Shown here piece by piece: positions 1 through 12,400 of a stretch of DNA of 64,000 nt. The position numbers were made by a program, and so were the translations under genes. The notes under the pieces were generated by a model. That model worked only from the letters and a program-made list of their open reading frames with translations. It searched no databases and was not told where the DNA came from. Origin of the DNA: Brienomyrus brachyistius (taxonomy: Eukaryota; Chordata; Actinopteri; Osteoglossiformes; Mormyridae); contig NC_064554.1 of NCBI RefSeq assembly GCF_023856365.1, forward strand, positions 6,811,001 through 6,875,000, given 5' to 3'. Within the stretch, counting starts at the first letter, position 1; each line of letters begins with the position of its first letter.

Positions 1-80
1 CATGGCTTTAATTGTTGGATGAGTGTTCTCCCAAGTGAGGCCGCAGTGCTGTCTTTCGTAAACGCCGGCGTCCTCCCTAG

Positions 81-892
81 GTCATCACCTCGAGGGGGGG
101 TCGTTTCCTCGAGGCCCCCGTCTCCGGAAGCCAGCAGCTGTCCAACGACGGCATGCTAGTCATCTTGGCAGCTGGAGACCGAACGGTGTACGAAGACTGC
201 AGCAGTTGCTTCCAGGCTATGGGAAAGACGTCCTTCTTCTTGGGTAAGGAGACAAGCGGTGCCGACCTGTGGTTGATTCCTGTTGAATGTACGTTGTGTG
301 TAATGAATGGCAGCGATCACTGTCTTCTAACAGGTGAACCGGGCAATGCGGCGAAGATGATGCTCATCCTGAATATGGTACAGGGCAGTTTTATGGCTAC
401 AATAGCGGAAGGACTTACTCTGGCTCAAGCCACGGGCCAATCACAGCAGACATTCTTGGATATTCTTTGTCAGGGGCAGATGGCAAGCACCTTTTTGGAC
501 CAGAAATGCCAAAGTTAGTAATTCTGTTGTCGTACTTGCCGTTTAGTTATGAGCATAATTAAGTCGTTTCGGCTATCTGACCTGTGATTATTCCTTTCAG
601 ATATCTTGCAGGGAAACTTCAAACCAGATTACTATTTGAAACACATTCAGAAAGACCTTAGGTTAGCGATCGCGATGGGCGATTCAGTCAATCATCCGAC
701 CCCAATGGCAGCCGCTGCCAATGAGGTAAGCCGTACCTCTTTGATCGTGTCATGTGGCCTATGACGATGCTCGGCTTAACAGGAAGTCCCTCTTATTGAC
801 CCTTTTTCACCCTGCAGGTATACAAGAGAGCGAAAGCATTGGACCAGTCAGACAATGATATGTCTGCAGTCTACAGAGCCTATATTCACTGA
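81..892 (+). CDS. glyr1: GLYR1 (NDF/N-PAC) C-terminal dehydrogenase-like domain, 3' part of gene
   Basis: Four coding exons are visible: 81-243, 334-513, 601-725 and 818-892 (TGA at 890-892). All have GT/AG borders and compatible phases (donors gtaagg, gttagt, gtaagc). They give the last 180 residues. I recognise GLYR1 from near-identical segments such as [39 protein letters not shown] and the end SAVYRAYIH. In vertebrates GLYR1 is a nuclear protein with an N-terminal PWWP domain (outside this window). It binds nucleosomes and stimulates the demethylase KDM1B. Its C-terminal beta-hydroxyacid-dehydrogenase-like domain tetramerises but is thought to be catalytically dead. Here the segment AAKMMLILN has Met where plant glyoxylate reductases have the catalytic Lys, as expected. 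One oddity is GEPGNAAK, where I expect GEVGNAAK. The 5' exons lie upstream of the window. rogdi follows in the same orientation, as in human. Confidence 0.96.
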
Positions 893-3300
893 ACCTGTAA
901 GATGTATTTCGACCACTGGACCACGTCACCCCTTCCAACCTCCAGCCAACCTTCTCCCAAGTTTCCTTTTGTATGAATTCGCTCAGATCATGCCTGTGTG
1001 GCATTGGTGAGATTTTTTCTTCTTCCCCGTAGGATATGGGAACTAGCCAGATGTGAGCGTTGCACTGACTTTCCTGTGGTGGCATTGGGGCTCCGCTTGG
1101 CATTTTGGGTTGAAAAAAAGGGGGGAGAATAATGCAGGGTGTTAAGTCTGACGTCCCGGCAGAAATCGGATTCCAAGATGGTCTGGCTTGAGTTAAATTT
1201 CTTGCATATCCTCATTTTACATTATTTAATTATTATTTTTTAATAAGTATCCTGAATTTCCTTAAATTATAAGCCTGTTGTAAAAAAAAAAAAGGATAAA
1301 GATGCACCTAGGAAATACCGTAGCAATGCCTTAACGTGACCCACAAATTTTATTTTTTTTTTAATTTCCACAGGCGCGAACATATTTCGTTTTCAATTAC
1401 TTTCTGGCCGCTGTCCTCACGTTACAGGAGCCAGAGTAGTTTGCTCAGATTTCATTTCCGTCTCTGAAATTTCAAAGCCTTAAAATAACCGCTTCGCTGC
1501 AATTACCCCAGGAAAGATGTACATGGTTTGTCACACATGACTGTTATTGGTTACCTTGCAGCAATTGTTGAAACAATGAATCATAAGTGTATTGAAAGGT
1601 CACCAGTATAATTCTTTATGGGGAAAGGGTCCTTTCCGATGCCTGTGGCTTACTTTGTTATTGCCTGCTGTAACTACAGCTGTCGTTTTGTAACGAACTA
1701 TCCGGACTTTCATTTGGTAAATTTTTTTTTTTGTATTAGGGTGGTGGGAGGGTTCATTGTTTAACGCCTTGCAGCCCTGCCCTCGCTGTCCGGTCCAGTG
1801 TACACCCTCTATCTGACTGTAGGTTACCACACTGTTATCGTTAATCAGGGCCAAACATGCATGCAGGAATGCAGACTTCCTTGCCTTACTTTTTTTTTTT
1901 AGTTGTTTTGAGGCAGTGGGTAAAAGTGGCCAAGAACAGTATAACAAACTCAAATTGCATTACTCACTCGGCAATAGAAGCACAAGCCTCTGTGTTTCCC
2001 CCTTCCTTACAAAACGAGAAAAAAAGTGTGAACAAATTTTATTTCAACCCTGTTTGTAGCACATTTCTTAATAATTAGCTGGACCATAATATAATTTAAG
2101 TATTTTAAACAACATGCGGCCTGTATGTTTAATTCCTTTTGGTTTAATTTATTCAATTTGCATGTCAATCAAGTGGCTAAGGTCTTTTATCTATTTTAAC
2201 AAATGTTTTCTTTTACCAAATATAAATGCAAACTGCTTAAGGGCAGTTTATACACAGCACTGTGTATAAAACAGTTTTTAGGATAGGAAAAAAAAATTGT
2301 AAATAGCCCATTTGGAGTTGTGTGGGATTACATGCTACATGGGTATAATATGGAATAATGACTAGACTGAGGTTAATTTTGTCTGTAGGTTGTTCTGTTA
2401 TGTATTGCTGTTAAAGTGTCTCTTTTGTTTCCCCTCGAGTTTGTTGTAAATGGTTTATGTTGCTAAAAAAAATCTGAACAGTTAACAGAAGATCCATGGT
2501 GTGTGAGGAAGCTGTTGGTGTGTTTGGGTATATTTATAATTTGGTATAGAGGTGAACATGTCAAGGATTTTTTGTGCAGTTAACTGAAGCCTCTCTTGAT
2601 TAAAGAAACTGAAGCCCTTCTGTGTCGCTTCCCTGTGTGATAACCGTGCTAGCAGAAGTGCCCTCCGTAACTATTTTGTAATATCCGAATTTTGTAAAGT
2701 TCTTCCTGTTTTTTTTTTTCCCCCAGTTTTACCAGATCGCAAAGAATTGGCGGTTTAACAGTCCTATCCGTATAATATGACTGAAAGCTTCCCTCTGTGT
2801 CCTGAAATCTAGTAACTTGCCTCTTCCGACAAAGCCTGATGTCATCCAACTTTATATCCATAAAGCAATGCGGCCAAAATGTACATTTTAAAAAAAAGTT
2901 TGGTTTACCCTATATCTCAATCTCCACCTGTCTTTTGGTTCAGGGATTCTCACGATGCTGAGAAACTCATAACCTTTCCAATAGTCGGGGACATTTCTCC
3001 TGGTTCGCAAACAAAACACGCCAATCCCCTTACGATTGTTTTCCTTCTAACATATTCCAAGGGGGAGGTCAAGTCGATTAAGGTGCATACTATTGTTCCT
3101 GGACTTTTCTATTTGAAGTTCAGTAGTTATGTGCGAGCCATTTTCTGTACTTTTACTGAATACTAATGGATCCATCTACGAACTGCTTTAGGAAATGAGG
3201 GTTTCTTGCCGAGCACGTAGAGCTGTAGATGTTTCTGCGCCGTTTCCTTTAATGGTGACGGTAACTATGTAACCCCCCCTAAGCCGCGATTCGCCACCTA
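893..3300 (+). other. GLYR1 3'UTR and short glyr1-rogdi intergenic spacer
   Basis: No coding exon is visible. The AT-rich stretch after the GLYR1 stop probably holds a long 3'UTR. It contains a Pumilio-type TGTAAATA at 2298-2305 and an ATTAAA poly(A) signal at 2599-2604 followed by TG-rich sequence. The remaining ~700 bases lead into the rogdi promoter. The UTR extent is inferred from sequence signals only. Confidence 0.5.
2599..2604 (+). terminator. Candidate GLYR1 poly(A) signal ATTAAA
   Basis: ATTAAA is followed within 30 bases by T/G-rich sequence (ctgtgtcgcttccctgtgtg), the usual layout of a cleavage site. It would give a 3'UTR of about 1.7 kb. Earlier A-rich hexamers exist, so this choice is tentative. 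Confidence 0.4.
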
Positions 3301-3301
3301 A

Positions 3302-3311
3302 ACCGGAAGTG
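3302..3311 (+). promoter_or_regulatory. ETS/GABPA-type site ACCGGAAGTG in the rogdi promoter
   Basis: This is a consensus ETS core, about 150 bases upstream of the chosen rogdi start codon, in a CpG-bearing TATA-less stretch (3280-3540). The layout is typical of a housekeeping promoter. Transcription probably starts just downstream. Factor identity is inferred from the motif only. Confidence 0.5.
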
Positions 3312-3453
3312 GCTTCAGAGAGGGGCGGGTCTGGAGGAGCGGAGCTGGTACGATCGGGTCGGACAGGCAGGCGAAGCAGCCGAGGGGGTCGGCCAATCGT
3401 GCTTTATGGCATTGCTTCATGCTCAGAGGTCCATGCTGTCCGATCTGTCCAAA

Positions 3454-6400
3454 ATGTCAGCGGCAAGTCAGGCCGAGAGAAGTGTTCTGGTATGGTTTTC
3501 CGTTTCCTTTTGTGGTGTACCGGGGAAACAGCGTGAGGCGTCTGAGGGTGCCCGGTAACGGGAGGACCGTGCAGCAGAGTCGCGGATGCGAGCCGCTATA
3601 CAGCAGCTACCGTGCAATCGCCAAACGGTGGCCTTTTAACCGATCCTTGAATTATACGTACTGGTGTGTGTCGCTAAATGCAAAATTAATTTGAAAATGG
3701 TGTTTGTGTATTTTTACAAGGGCGCTTGTGTTGGATACAAGCCCGTTATTTACTATTCATTCCGCGAATTATCACGAATTCCTTATTCCCGAGGCCCTCT
3801 TCTGTATTCTGCTCCTTTAGGTCGTGAATTGTCTTTTGGCATGCATTAACCGTCTGTTTAATACAATTGATATTATCTGTTAAAATTCTGACCGGTGTGG
3901 CTGCATGCATTCCAGAAGGCCAACCATCAGTTGCATAGCTTGATTAAACGATTCAAGAACGTCATTCCACCGTCTAATGAAATAACTTCATTAAAACAAC
4001 AAGCTAAGTATTTAAAAGCCCTATAACGCAATTTGCTGTTACTTCTCCTGCCTTGACCCAGACGCTGTAAACACACGCATCCATTTTTTGGTAACTTATT
4101 ACCTAATCAGGGTTGCAAAGGTCCAGACTCTCTTCCAGGAAGAAGACTGTGAATCGGTCCATCACATGACACCATGACCGAGAGAGTCATGCACAAAGGG
4201 TAGTGGAGGCCCCTTAATTTATCCGAAGTTTGTGCTATAATTACCTATCATTCTCAGGAGGAAGAATTTAAATGGCTGCTGAAGGAGGAGGTGCATGCTG
4301 TACTGAAACAGCTGCAAGATATTCTGAAGGTAAGCTTCAATATCTGTACCAGAGTATGTCTTATTTTATTGCTTTAGTAGATGTGATATAGATTTCAATA
4401 TATTGTGTGATAGGAATATTGGTGCCACAATACGGCTACCCTTATAAAGGGATTATGAGTGGTTTATAAGGAGGTTATTACTTAGGTTGTAACACTTTGT
4501 AAATCATTATTAGACATTTTAAATAAGTTATGCCACAGTTTTCTTCATATTAATGATTTATAAGTGGCAAAGGGTAGCCTTATTGTAAAGTGGTACTGGA
4601 ATATCAGTATATAACTGGACATGTGCTATGTAATAAAAATTCCAGAAATTCTTTGAAAATCTATATTTTAATGAAATCCATATTCATCCTGGAATGAACA
4701 GAATAAACAATTATTCTGTCCATCCCTAGGAAGCATCGCGGCGTTTTTCAATGTCCGTGGCCGGTCTGGAGAGCCAACTGAAGCAAGAGAATTTCATCCT
4801 GGGAAGCTCAACGTAGGTGGAGTCCAGCCGTACGCCTGAATCGAAAGTGTCTCCACTGAAATAAAGGAAGCTGGTCATGAGAAAGATCTCGGTGTGTATG
4901 TTGATGCTTCCATGTCCCACTCTCGCCAGTGTGGGGAAGCAATTAAAAAGGCCAATAGGATGTTGGGTTACATCTCTAAGTGTGTGGAGTTTACGTCAAG
5001 GGAGGTGATGCTACGATTATACAATTCCTTGGTAAGACCCCACCTAGCGTATTGTGTGCAGGTTTGGTCACCATACCTTAAGAAGGACATTGCTGCCTTG
5101 GAAAAGGTTCAACGTACGGCTACAAGAATGATTCCTGGTCTTAGAGGAATGTCTTATGAGGAGAGGTTAGCTGAGCTGAATCTGTTCAGCCTTGAGCAAA
5201 GGAGACTAAGGGGGGACATGATCCAGGTATATAAGATTCTAACAGGTCTGGATGCTGTTCAACCAAATAGTTACTTCAATATTAGTTCAATACAAGAACT
5301 TGTGGCCATAAGTGGAAATTAAACATTTTAAACTGGTTCTTAGAAAGCACTTCTTTGCACAACGTGCAGTTAAGAGTATGGAATAGTCTTCCTTTTAGTG
5401 TACTGCAATTAAAACCCTGGGTTCCTTTAAGTCAGAGTTAGGTAAGATGTTAACAAGTCTGAGCTATTAACTGAGTTCTCCCCAAATGAGCTTGATGGGC
5501 TGAATGGCCTCTTGTTTGTAAATTTATGCTCCTATGCTCTCTTATGAAACTCAGGTGATAGTGAAGCCTGGGATCCAAATGCAGACGTTTATGCTGGACC
5601 GGATTGGGAAACTCTGGCCTAACCAGATATATCACTGGTCCTGAGCCACATAACTCCCAAAACAAATGTTATCAGTTTGGCCAAACATTGAGCAAACTGG
5701 CAGACTTTGTAAGGGCTAGTGGTGTCGGCCCAAGGTCGAGCTTTAGCATTACTCTGTGTGCCACCAGTGTTATAATGGAGGAGTACTGTTTCTCTCGTGG
5801 TGTGTGTTTCCAGGATGGACCAGGTGAAAGGAGTCCTCACACTGCAGGGTGACACTCTGACACAAGCTGTAAGTGTGTGCCGTCTCTTTAAGTCATGAGC
5901 CCCGCCTCACACAGCTCCCCAGATCTCTGGCATCGCCTCTGTCCTACTCTATTCTTATAGGATATCCATCTAAAAATGGTGAGGAGCAACCAAGTCTTCC
6001 ATTTTGCATTTCGGGACGACAAGCAGTGGAAAATGCAGCAGGTATGAGATTTGTGTTTTCAGACTGGTGACGTTTGAAATGTTTCTGTCGAAGTTGCCTT
6101 CGTTCTGCACTGCTCTCTAAAGCTAAAACGTCCCGCCAAAATCGAAGGCCCGAGGCATTATGGGAATTGCGCAATGGAAACCGCAGCTCTTTCGGAAAAC
6201 TAGGGAAATGGAGGCTGTGTCCTCTTACTGGAAGGCTATCTGGGAAGTGGTCCGGCCGACTCTTCATTTAACTAACATCCCTGCCATAACATCCCAGATT
6301 CAGGACGCGAGGAACCACGTCGGGCAGGCCCTGCAGCTCGTCCACAGCCGTGATGAAAACTACTACTTCAAAAGTGGAGCTGAAGTTAACAAGGTTAGTG

Positions 6401-9400
6401 TGTCGTGAGGAACCTCGTAAGTGTGGATTCACACGGCCAATAAACCTATGTCATTCGTCCCTGCATCTGTTCATTCATTCGTTCGTTCATATATTCATTC
6501 GCCTGGTGGTCATTTCACCATGGTGTGTGTTATTTTTTATATTTACGTTGGCAATAGTGGTATTCGGCTTTCCATGCAAACGGAGAGGCTATCTTCTGCT
6601 TGGTAACCTGTCAGTGTTTTTCCTCTGACACTGAGGCTGCATTTTCATTTAAAAACGATATTCCAACATGGTGAATATGGAAGAGCTGGGTTCAGTAGTG
6701 TTTTCCCTGTTGCTGATATGTATGCAGTTAGTGTGAATCACAGTGTGACTGCTGCATATTTACAGAAAAAGAAACAAATTCACTGATCACCGTGTCGATG
6801 CGCACATACCTAATGTGGGCTACGTCATTGACGTTTTCGATTATTTCATCCTGTATGGAATTACTTTCATAAATGTGAAAACATCTGTGTGGATGGAGAT
6901 TGATTTAGTTTGGAAACTCGTGTTTTTAAACAAAAATGTAGCAGTGTGGTCGTAGCCCGACACCCCAAAGCATTTATTAGACTTTTTTATCCAAAGCAAG
7001 TAACAAAGCAATTCCTTGAGCAATTGGGCACAGGGTCATGCAAAATTCAGAATTAATGAATTGTGCCCATGAATTGGGATTTGAATTGGCAGCGTCCTAT
7101 AGAATGTTGAATTGGAATGACAGGGAGAGGAATTTAATTTCTTTGACTTTAAATTAATGAGATGCAAACGCACAACAAAGGAATGTCGTTACACCTAGCA
7201 AACGATAAGTAATTATATAATTTACTTTATGGTGTAGATTGCGCTTGTATATGTGAGTGGGTAAAGTGTGTTTTATGTTTGCATGATGGATAAAATAGGA
7301 CTAAAAGTAATACAATGTTTTTCTCCTACAATTTAACATTTGTTTTTTTGCATATTGAACTGTTTGTGCATATTTTAAACCATATTGGTTAAAAAGAAAA
7401 ATGTAAAAAAATTTTGCACGATCATTTGTGATTTTGACGGCATTTAGTATGTGAATGACACACACACCTTACAGAGATCAGAATGTTTTTCCCTTTTAGC
7501 ATTTCTATACTGCTAGTAGCAAAAATCACAATGCAGTGCTTTTTGACTATTACTTGGCTCAACTATGGGTTGTTGGAGAGCACAGAAAGAGCACTTTATG
7601 AAATAAAAGAGTGAGATTAATGTACTGTCGTTTCAGTATTTATTTTCTATGTTCAAAGTCTTGAAATTCGTACATTACTATATTTTTTAAAAAAATGTAA
7701 AAACATTTTTTTTGTTGTTTTGTGAAAGCAGGTAGAGACATTTCTTGCCAATAAAGAAAAATGAATTCTCCCCCCGCACACGATTTCTGATAACTTTTTG
7801 ATAACTTGTTTTTTAAACTGCGCACCTCTGGCATAGTTATCCCAAGGGGACAAAGTAACTGGTCAATGTTTGATAGAAGTAGTACACATGCATGTACATT
7901 TCACTATGAAAAGTTCTTTTGCAGCTTTCCATCGAGCTATTGTTGAGCGATGTAGCTTTAATACTAAAAATATGTTGCAGCTCATGAGACTATGAATTAT
8001 GATTTTTTTAATTACTTGTGTATAAAAGGAGCCAAATGTCAGTGATTTCTCAGCTGTGGAAGGTATGTGTTGAAGCTATGTGTATTTCACATGCCAAATT
8101 TAGTCAAAATCGGAAATGGTGATGCAAAGTCTGTTTGTTGAACTAAAATGGAATGACCCAGTTTGCAGTAGCACCTGTGTAAGGTTTGAGTCCAGTGTCA
8201 AATGAATCACATTTTGTTATTAAATAATGAACACATATTGTTGTTAAATGATGATAATCTGCTTCTTTTTTTAACATTAAAAGCAAATCAAAGGAAACAT
8301 GTCAAAAAGAATTACTTTATTTTGTGTAGCTGCTCCTGCTTTTGATGCGTAGAACAATGTTTTGTTGTTATAGCAATAAGTAAAATATTATCGCGCTACA
8401 CATGACTCATTGTTCAGCATTGTTGTGTTTAATCGGCAAAAGATCTTCAAAGGTTTTATCATTTAGATTGGAATGTTCTGGCCGGAAAATTTTTTCCTGC
8501 TGCGCTGAAGACTCACTCTCCAGATAGAGGGACAACTGGTATAGCGAGATATTTGCAGGCAGGCTGTGCAAAGCCCAGGACAGCTGATTTGGTTTCCTTT
8601 CCAGTCAGCCAAAGGGTCGGCATCCTTTGCTAAACATTGTTGACTCTGGTAAATAGTGACAGGTGAGGGACTAGTTTAACTTTCATTATAGCCAGCATTG
8701 AGTATGGGGGGAGACACTCAACCTGTCCTATGATTCCACCACAGTACACTAACTGACAGCTAAATTATCTTGCAGGCGACACTTAAAATGTTGCATTCTT
8801 TCATTTGGAATAATATGACATTTTTATGACAATGATGCAGTATATGCTGTGTATGTTAACATTTTAATACAAAGTAATAACATATTAAGCTCTGTTGTAT
8901 GAATTTATTTGACTTCAATTCCATGTTAATTCTACGTCCTTAAAGTCAACATTGAATCGCCACAATGCAAATTCAATTGAAATGCATAAATTGAATTGTA
9001 ATCTCAGGGCTGTTCTCAATCCAATTCTGAATGGTGCACAACCCTGACTGGAGGTCAAGGGACGATGCCCAAGAATGAAATCAGTCTGCTGGCCCTGGGA
9101 TTTGAACCAGCGACTATCCGTCCGCAGGCATGGTGTTCAAACTCACTTAAGCCACATTTCCTAAAAGGAAAAAAAAATCTTTTTTTTTTTTTTTTTTGTG
9201 AGGAATGTCATGTCAGGTCTTCTTAACTCTCTACTTTCCCTTTCATCTATAATGACTCTGTGTTAATTATCCCTGACTGCTCTCCTAAAGCCTCTTGCTA
9301 ATCTGTTGCAGCTGATGGACGCCGTAATGCTGCAGTTAACCAGGGCTCGCAATCGGCTGACGACCCCCGCCACAATGACGCTCCCAGAGCTCGCATGCAG

Positions 9401-12400
9401 CGGCCTCATGGTAACGACCCCCCCTCCTCGCAAACTTACAGAGATCTGCCTGTATCAGGGCACCGCAAACAGTCTCCTCGCTCCTCCCCGTACTGCAGAA
9501 AATGTTCTCCCCTCCGATGCCTGGAGACGTGATGGTGAACTTCTACATCAACCTCAGCAAGCTGTGTCTCACTGTGTACCAGCTGCATGTCCTGCAGCCC
9601 AACACCACCAAGGTAGGCAGCGCTGGGCAGTTCGCACCCCAATAACGTCTGATGTATAAGAGCATAGAATAATAGAATATCTTTATCGTCATTGCATATG
9701 TACCCTGAACTCTGTGTGTTTTTGCACCAATGCTACATATCATAAACAAAATGATACAACATAGATACACAGTATATAGCAGAGTGGGGAACGAATGTAC
9801 AGTAATGTGATGATATATTTAAATGTAGCAGGACTGAAAACAGTCAGTAGTTCCTTCTTCGAGCCTCACTGGCTTTAATTTGCCCGATAGAGGCTCACCA
9901 AGCCTAATCTATTGGCCTAATCTATTAATGCTAAGCTTCATTTACACAATCGGCGCATCCGTCCATCCATCCTTGCCTCCATCCTTAATCGGCTTTTCCT
10001 GTTGAGGGTCACGGTGATGGCACAGCACTATGAAATTTGAAAATGCACTCCCGGTACCTCCCAGTAAATAGAAGAAGAATGCATTTGCGCAGAAAAGAAA
10101 TATATTCTGTGGATGTACTGCCATGACGAGGCTCTTGCGCTCTGGCGAATTTATTAGGAAAATCGATCCTCTCCTTTTGGCACTCCAGCCACTGGAAAAA
10201 AAAACTCACACAGAGCACACTCCTTACCGCTCTCCTCTTACTAAGCACAGCCCATGCGTGGCATAGAAGCCTGCAATAAAATGTGCTAATTTCAGACAAG
10301 GTCATAACAAGAAGGTGAGTAATAGGTTGAGTAGCTCACTTATAAAAATGAGTATTATTAAAAAGGAACATTAAGAGTCAGGGATGTCATGTGAGAGGGT
10401 TTTTGACACTCCTTCCAGCTGTCTTCCATAACTGCTTATTGAGTTCTGAGTTTTGTTGCGTATGCTAGCTAAATAACAGCAATTTAAATGATTGATTTAT
10501 TTATTTGGCTGTTCAGTTGTGGTTGGCTGTATTTAAACGATTTAAACAATCAGTTTATTGCATTTTTTGGCTGTATTCAGTTGTGACACCCCTCCGTGTG
10601 TCCTCAGATCAAGCTGAAAGCTTCATTGACATTTACATTCATTTAACAGATGCTTATTTATGCAGATAATGTATAATAAGTGTTATATATGACATAAAAA
10701 CTAATATCAGAAACCCTGTAGACACAGGCATCACCAAAGTGTGTGCCATAAATGAATATAAAACTTGTCTTGGTCTAATTGGTGCTTCTCGGCTGGTAGG
10801 TGGCGGCACCATCATCAGTGGGTTTTGGAGTGTGTGGTGGCCTCCCAGGGGTCAAGCTAAGCCCCCGGTCAGCAAATTGTAGGTGCTGAGGCTAACCCCC
10901 TTGAGATCCACTTGTGTCGGGAATCTCCGGAAGGCTACCGACTCGAATCTCGTGGCTAATCGCTACCTGGTTCCTCGGCTAGGACATTAACCCCCAAAAA
11001 ATGACTGCGGGGGTGCTGGAAAAATGGCTGATCCTGCATGCTGAGCCCCCAGCGTCCCTCTCTCTGTGTCATAGGTTATACACAGATTGAACTTCATTAT
11101 ACAGTGACGCACCACGTAACGATATTTTGGTGACCGGACTGCGTATGTGACGGTGGTCCCTGCGATTATAATTGCCTAGTGACATCTAACCGTCGTTAAG
11201 TCGTAGCGCAACGCATTACTCATGTGTTTGGAGTGATACTGCTGTAAACAAACCTACTGCACTGCCAGTCCTATAAAAGTGTAGCACATACAATTATCTA
11301 CAGTACATAATACTAGATAATGACAATGACTGTTACTGGTTTATGCATTTACTATACCGTACTTTTTACTGTTATTTAGGCTACACCATTTAGCCTAGGA
11401 GTGTAGTAGGCTACACCATCTAGGTTTGTATAAGTACGCATAAGAACATAAGAAATTGACAACCGAGAGGAGGCCATTCGGCCCATCAGCGTCGTTTGGG
11501 GAAAACTTAACTAACAGCTCAGAGTTGTTCAAATCTAGCTTTGATTTAAAGGAACCCAGGGTTTTAGCTTGTGCTACACTAACAGGAAGACTATTCCATA
11601 CTCTAACTACACGCTGTGTAAAGAAGTGTTTTCTCAAATTCATTTTAAAATGTTCTCCCGCTAATTTCCGCTTATGGCCACAAGTTCTAGTATTTAAACT
11701 AATATTAAAGTAGCCATTTGGCTGAACAGCATCCAGACCTGTTAGAATCTTATATACATGGATCATGTCCCCCCTTAGTCTCCTTTGCTCGAGGCTAAAC
11801 AGATTCAGCTCAGCTAACCTCTCCTCATAAGACATTCCTCTAAGACCAGGAATCATTCCTGTAACTCTACGTTGCACCCTTTCCAAGGCAGCAATGTCCT
11901 TTTTAAGGTATGGTGACCAAACCTGCACACAATATTCTAGGTGGGGTCTTACCAAGGAATTTTATAATCGTAGCACCACCTCCCTTGACTTAAACTCCAC
12001 ACACCTAGAGATGTAACCCAACATCCTATTGACCTTTTTAATTGCTTCCCCTCACTGGCGACATGGAAGCATCAACATACACACCGAGGTCTTTCTCATA
12101 ATCAGCTACCTTTATTTCAGTGGAACCCATAAAATATCTGTACATTATATTTCTGCTCCCAGCATGGATTACCTTACATTTATCTATGTTAAATTTCATC
12201 TGCCAGGTATCAGTTAAGCGACACGATTGTCATTGTACAGGTAGCAAGTACAATCAGGCCCTATTATTACTGTATTCTACTGTTACTTCAACTGGATGGA
12301 AGTCAACAGTGAGCCGGTAAGGGTCACTGGTGGGGGGATGAGGTTACTTTAGGGATCAAACAGCCCAGAAGAGATATTCCTTGAAAGTCATAAAGGACTG

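Noticed and set aside
4894..5322. Independent host gene in rogdi intron 3
   Set aside because: The translation is a non-LTR reverse transcriptase tail, also found inverted at 11438-12213, so it is a mobile-element fragment.
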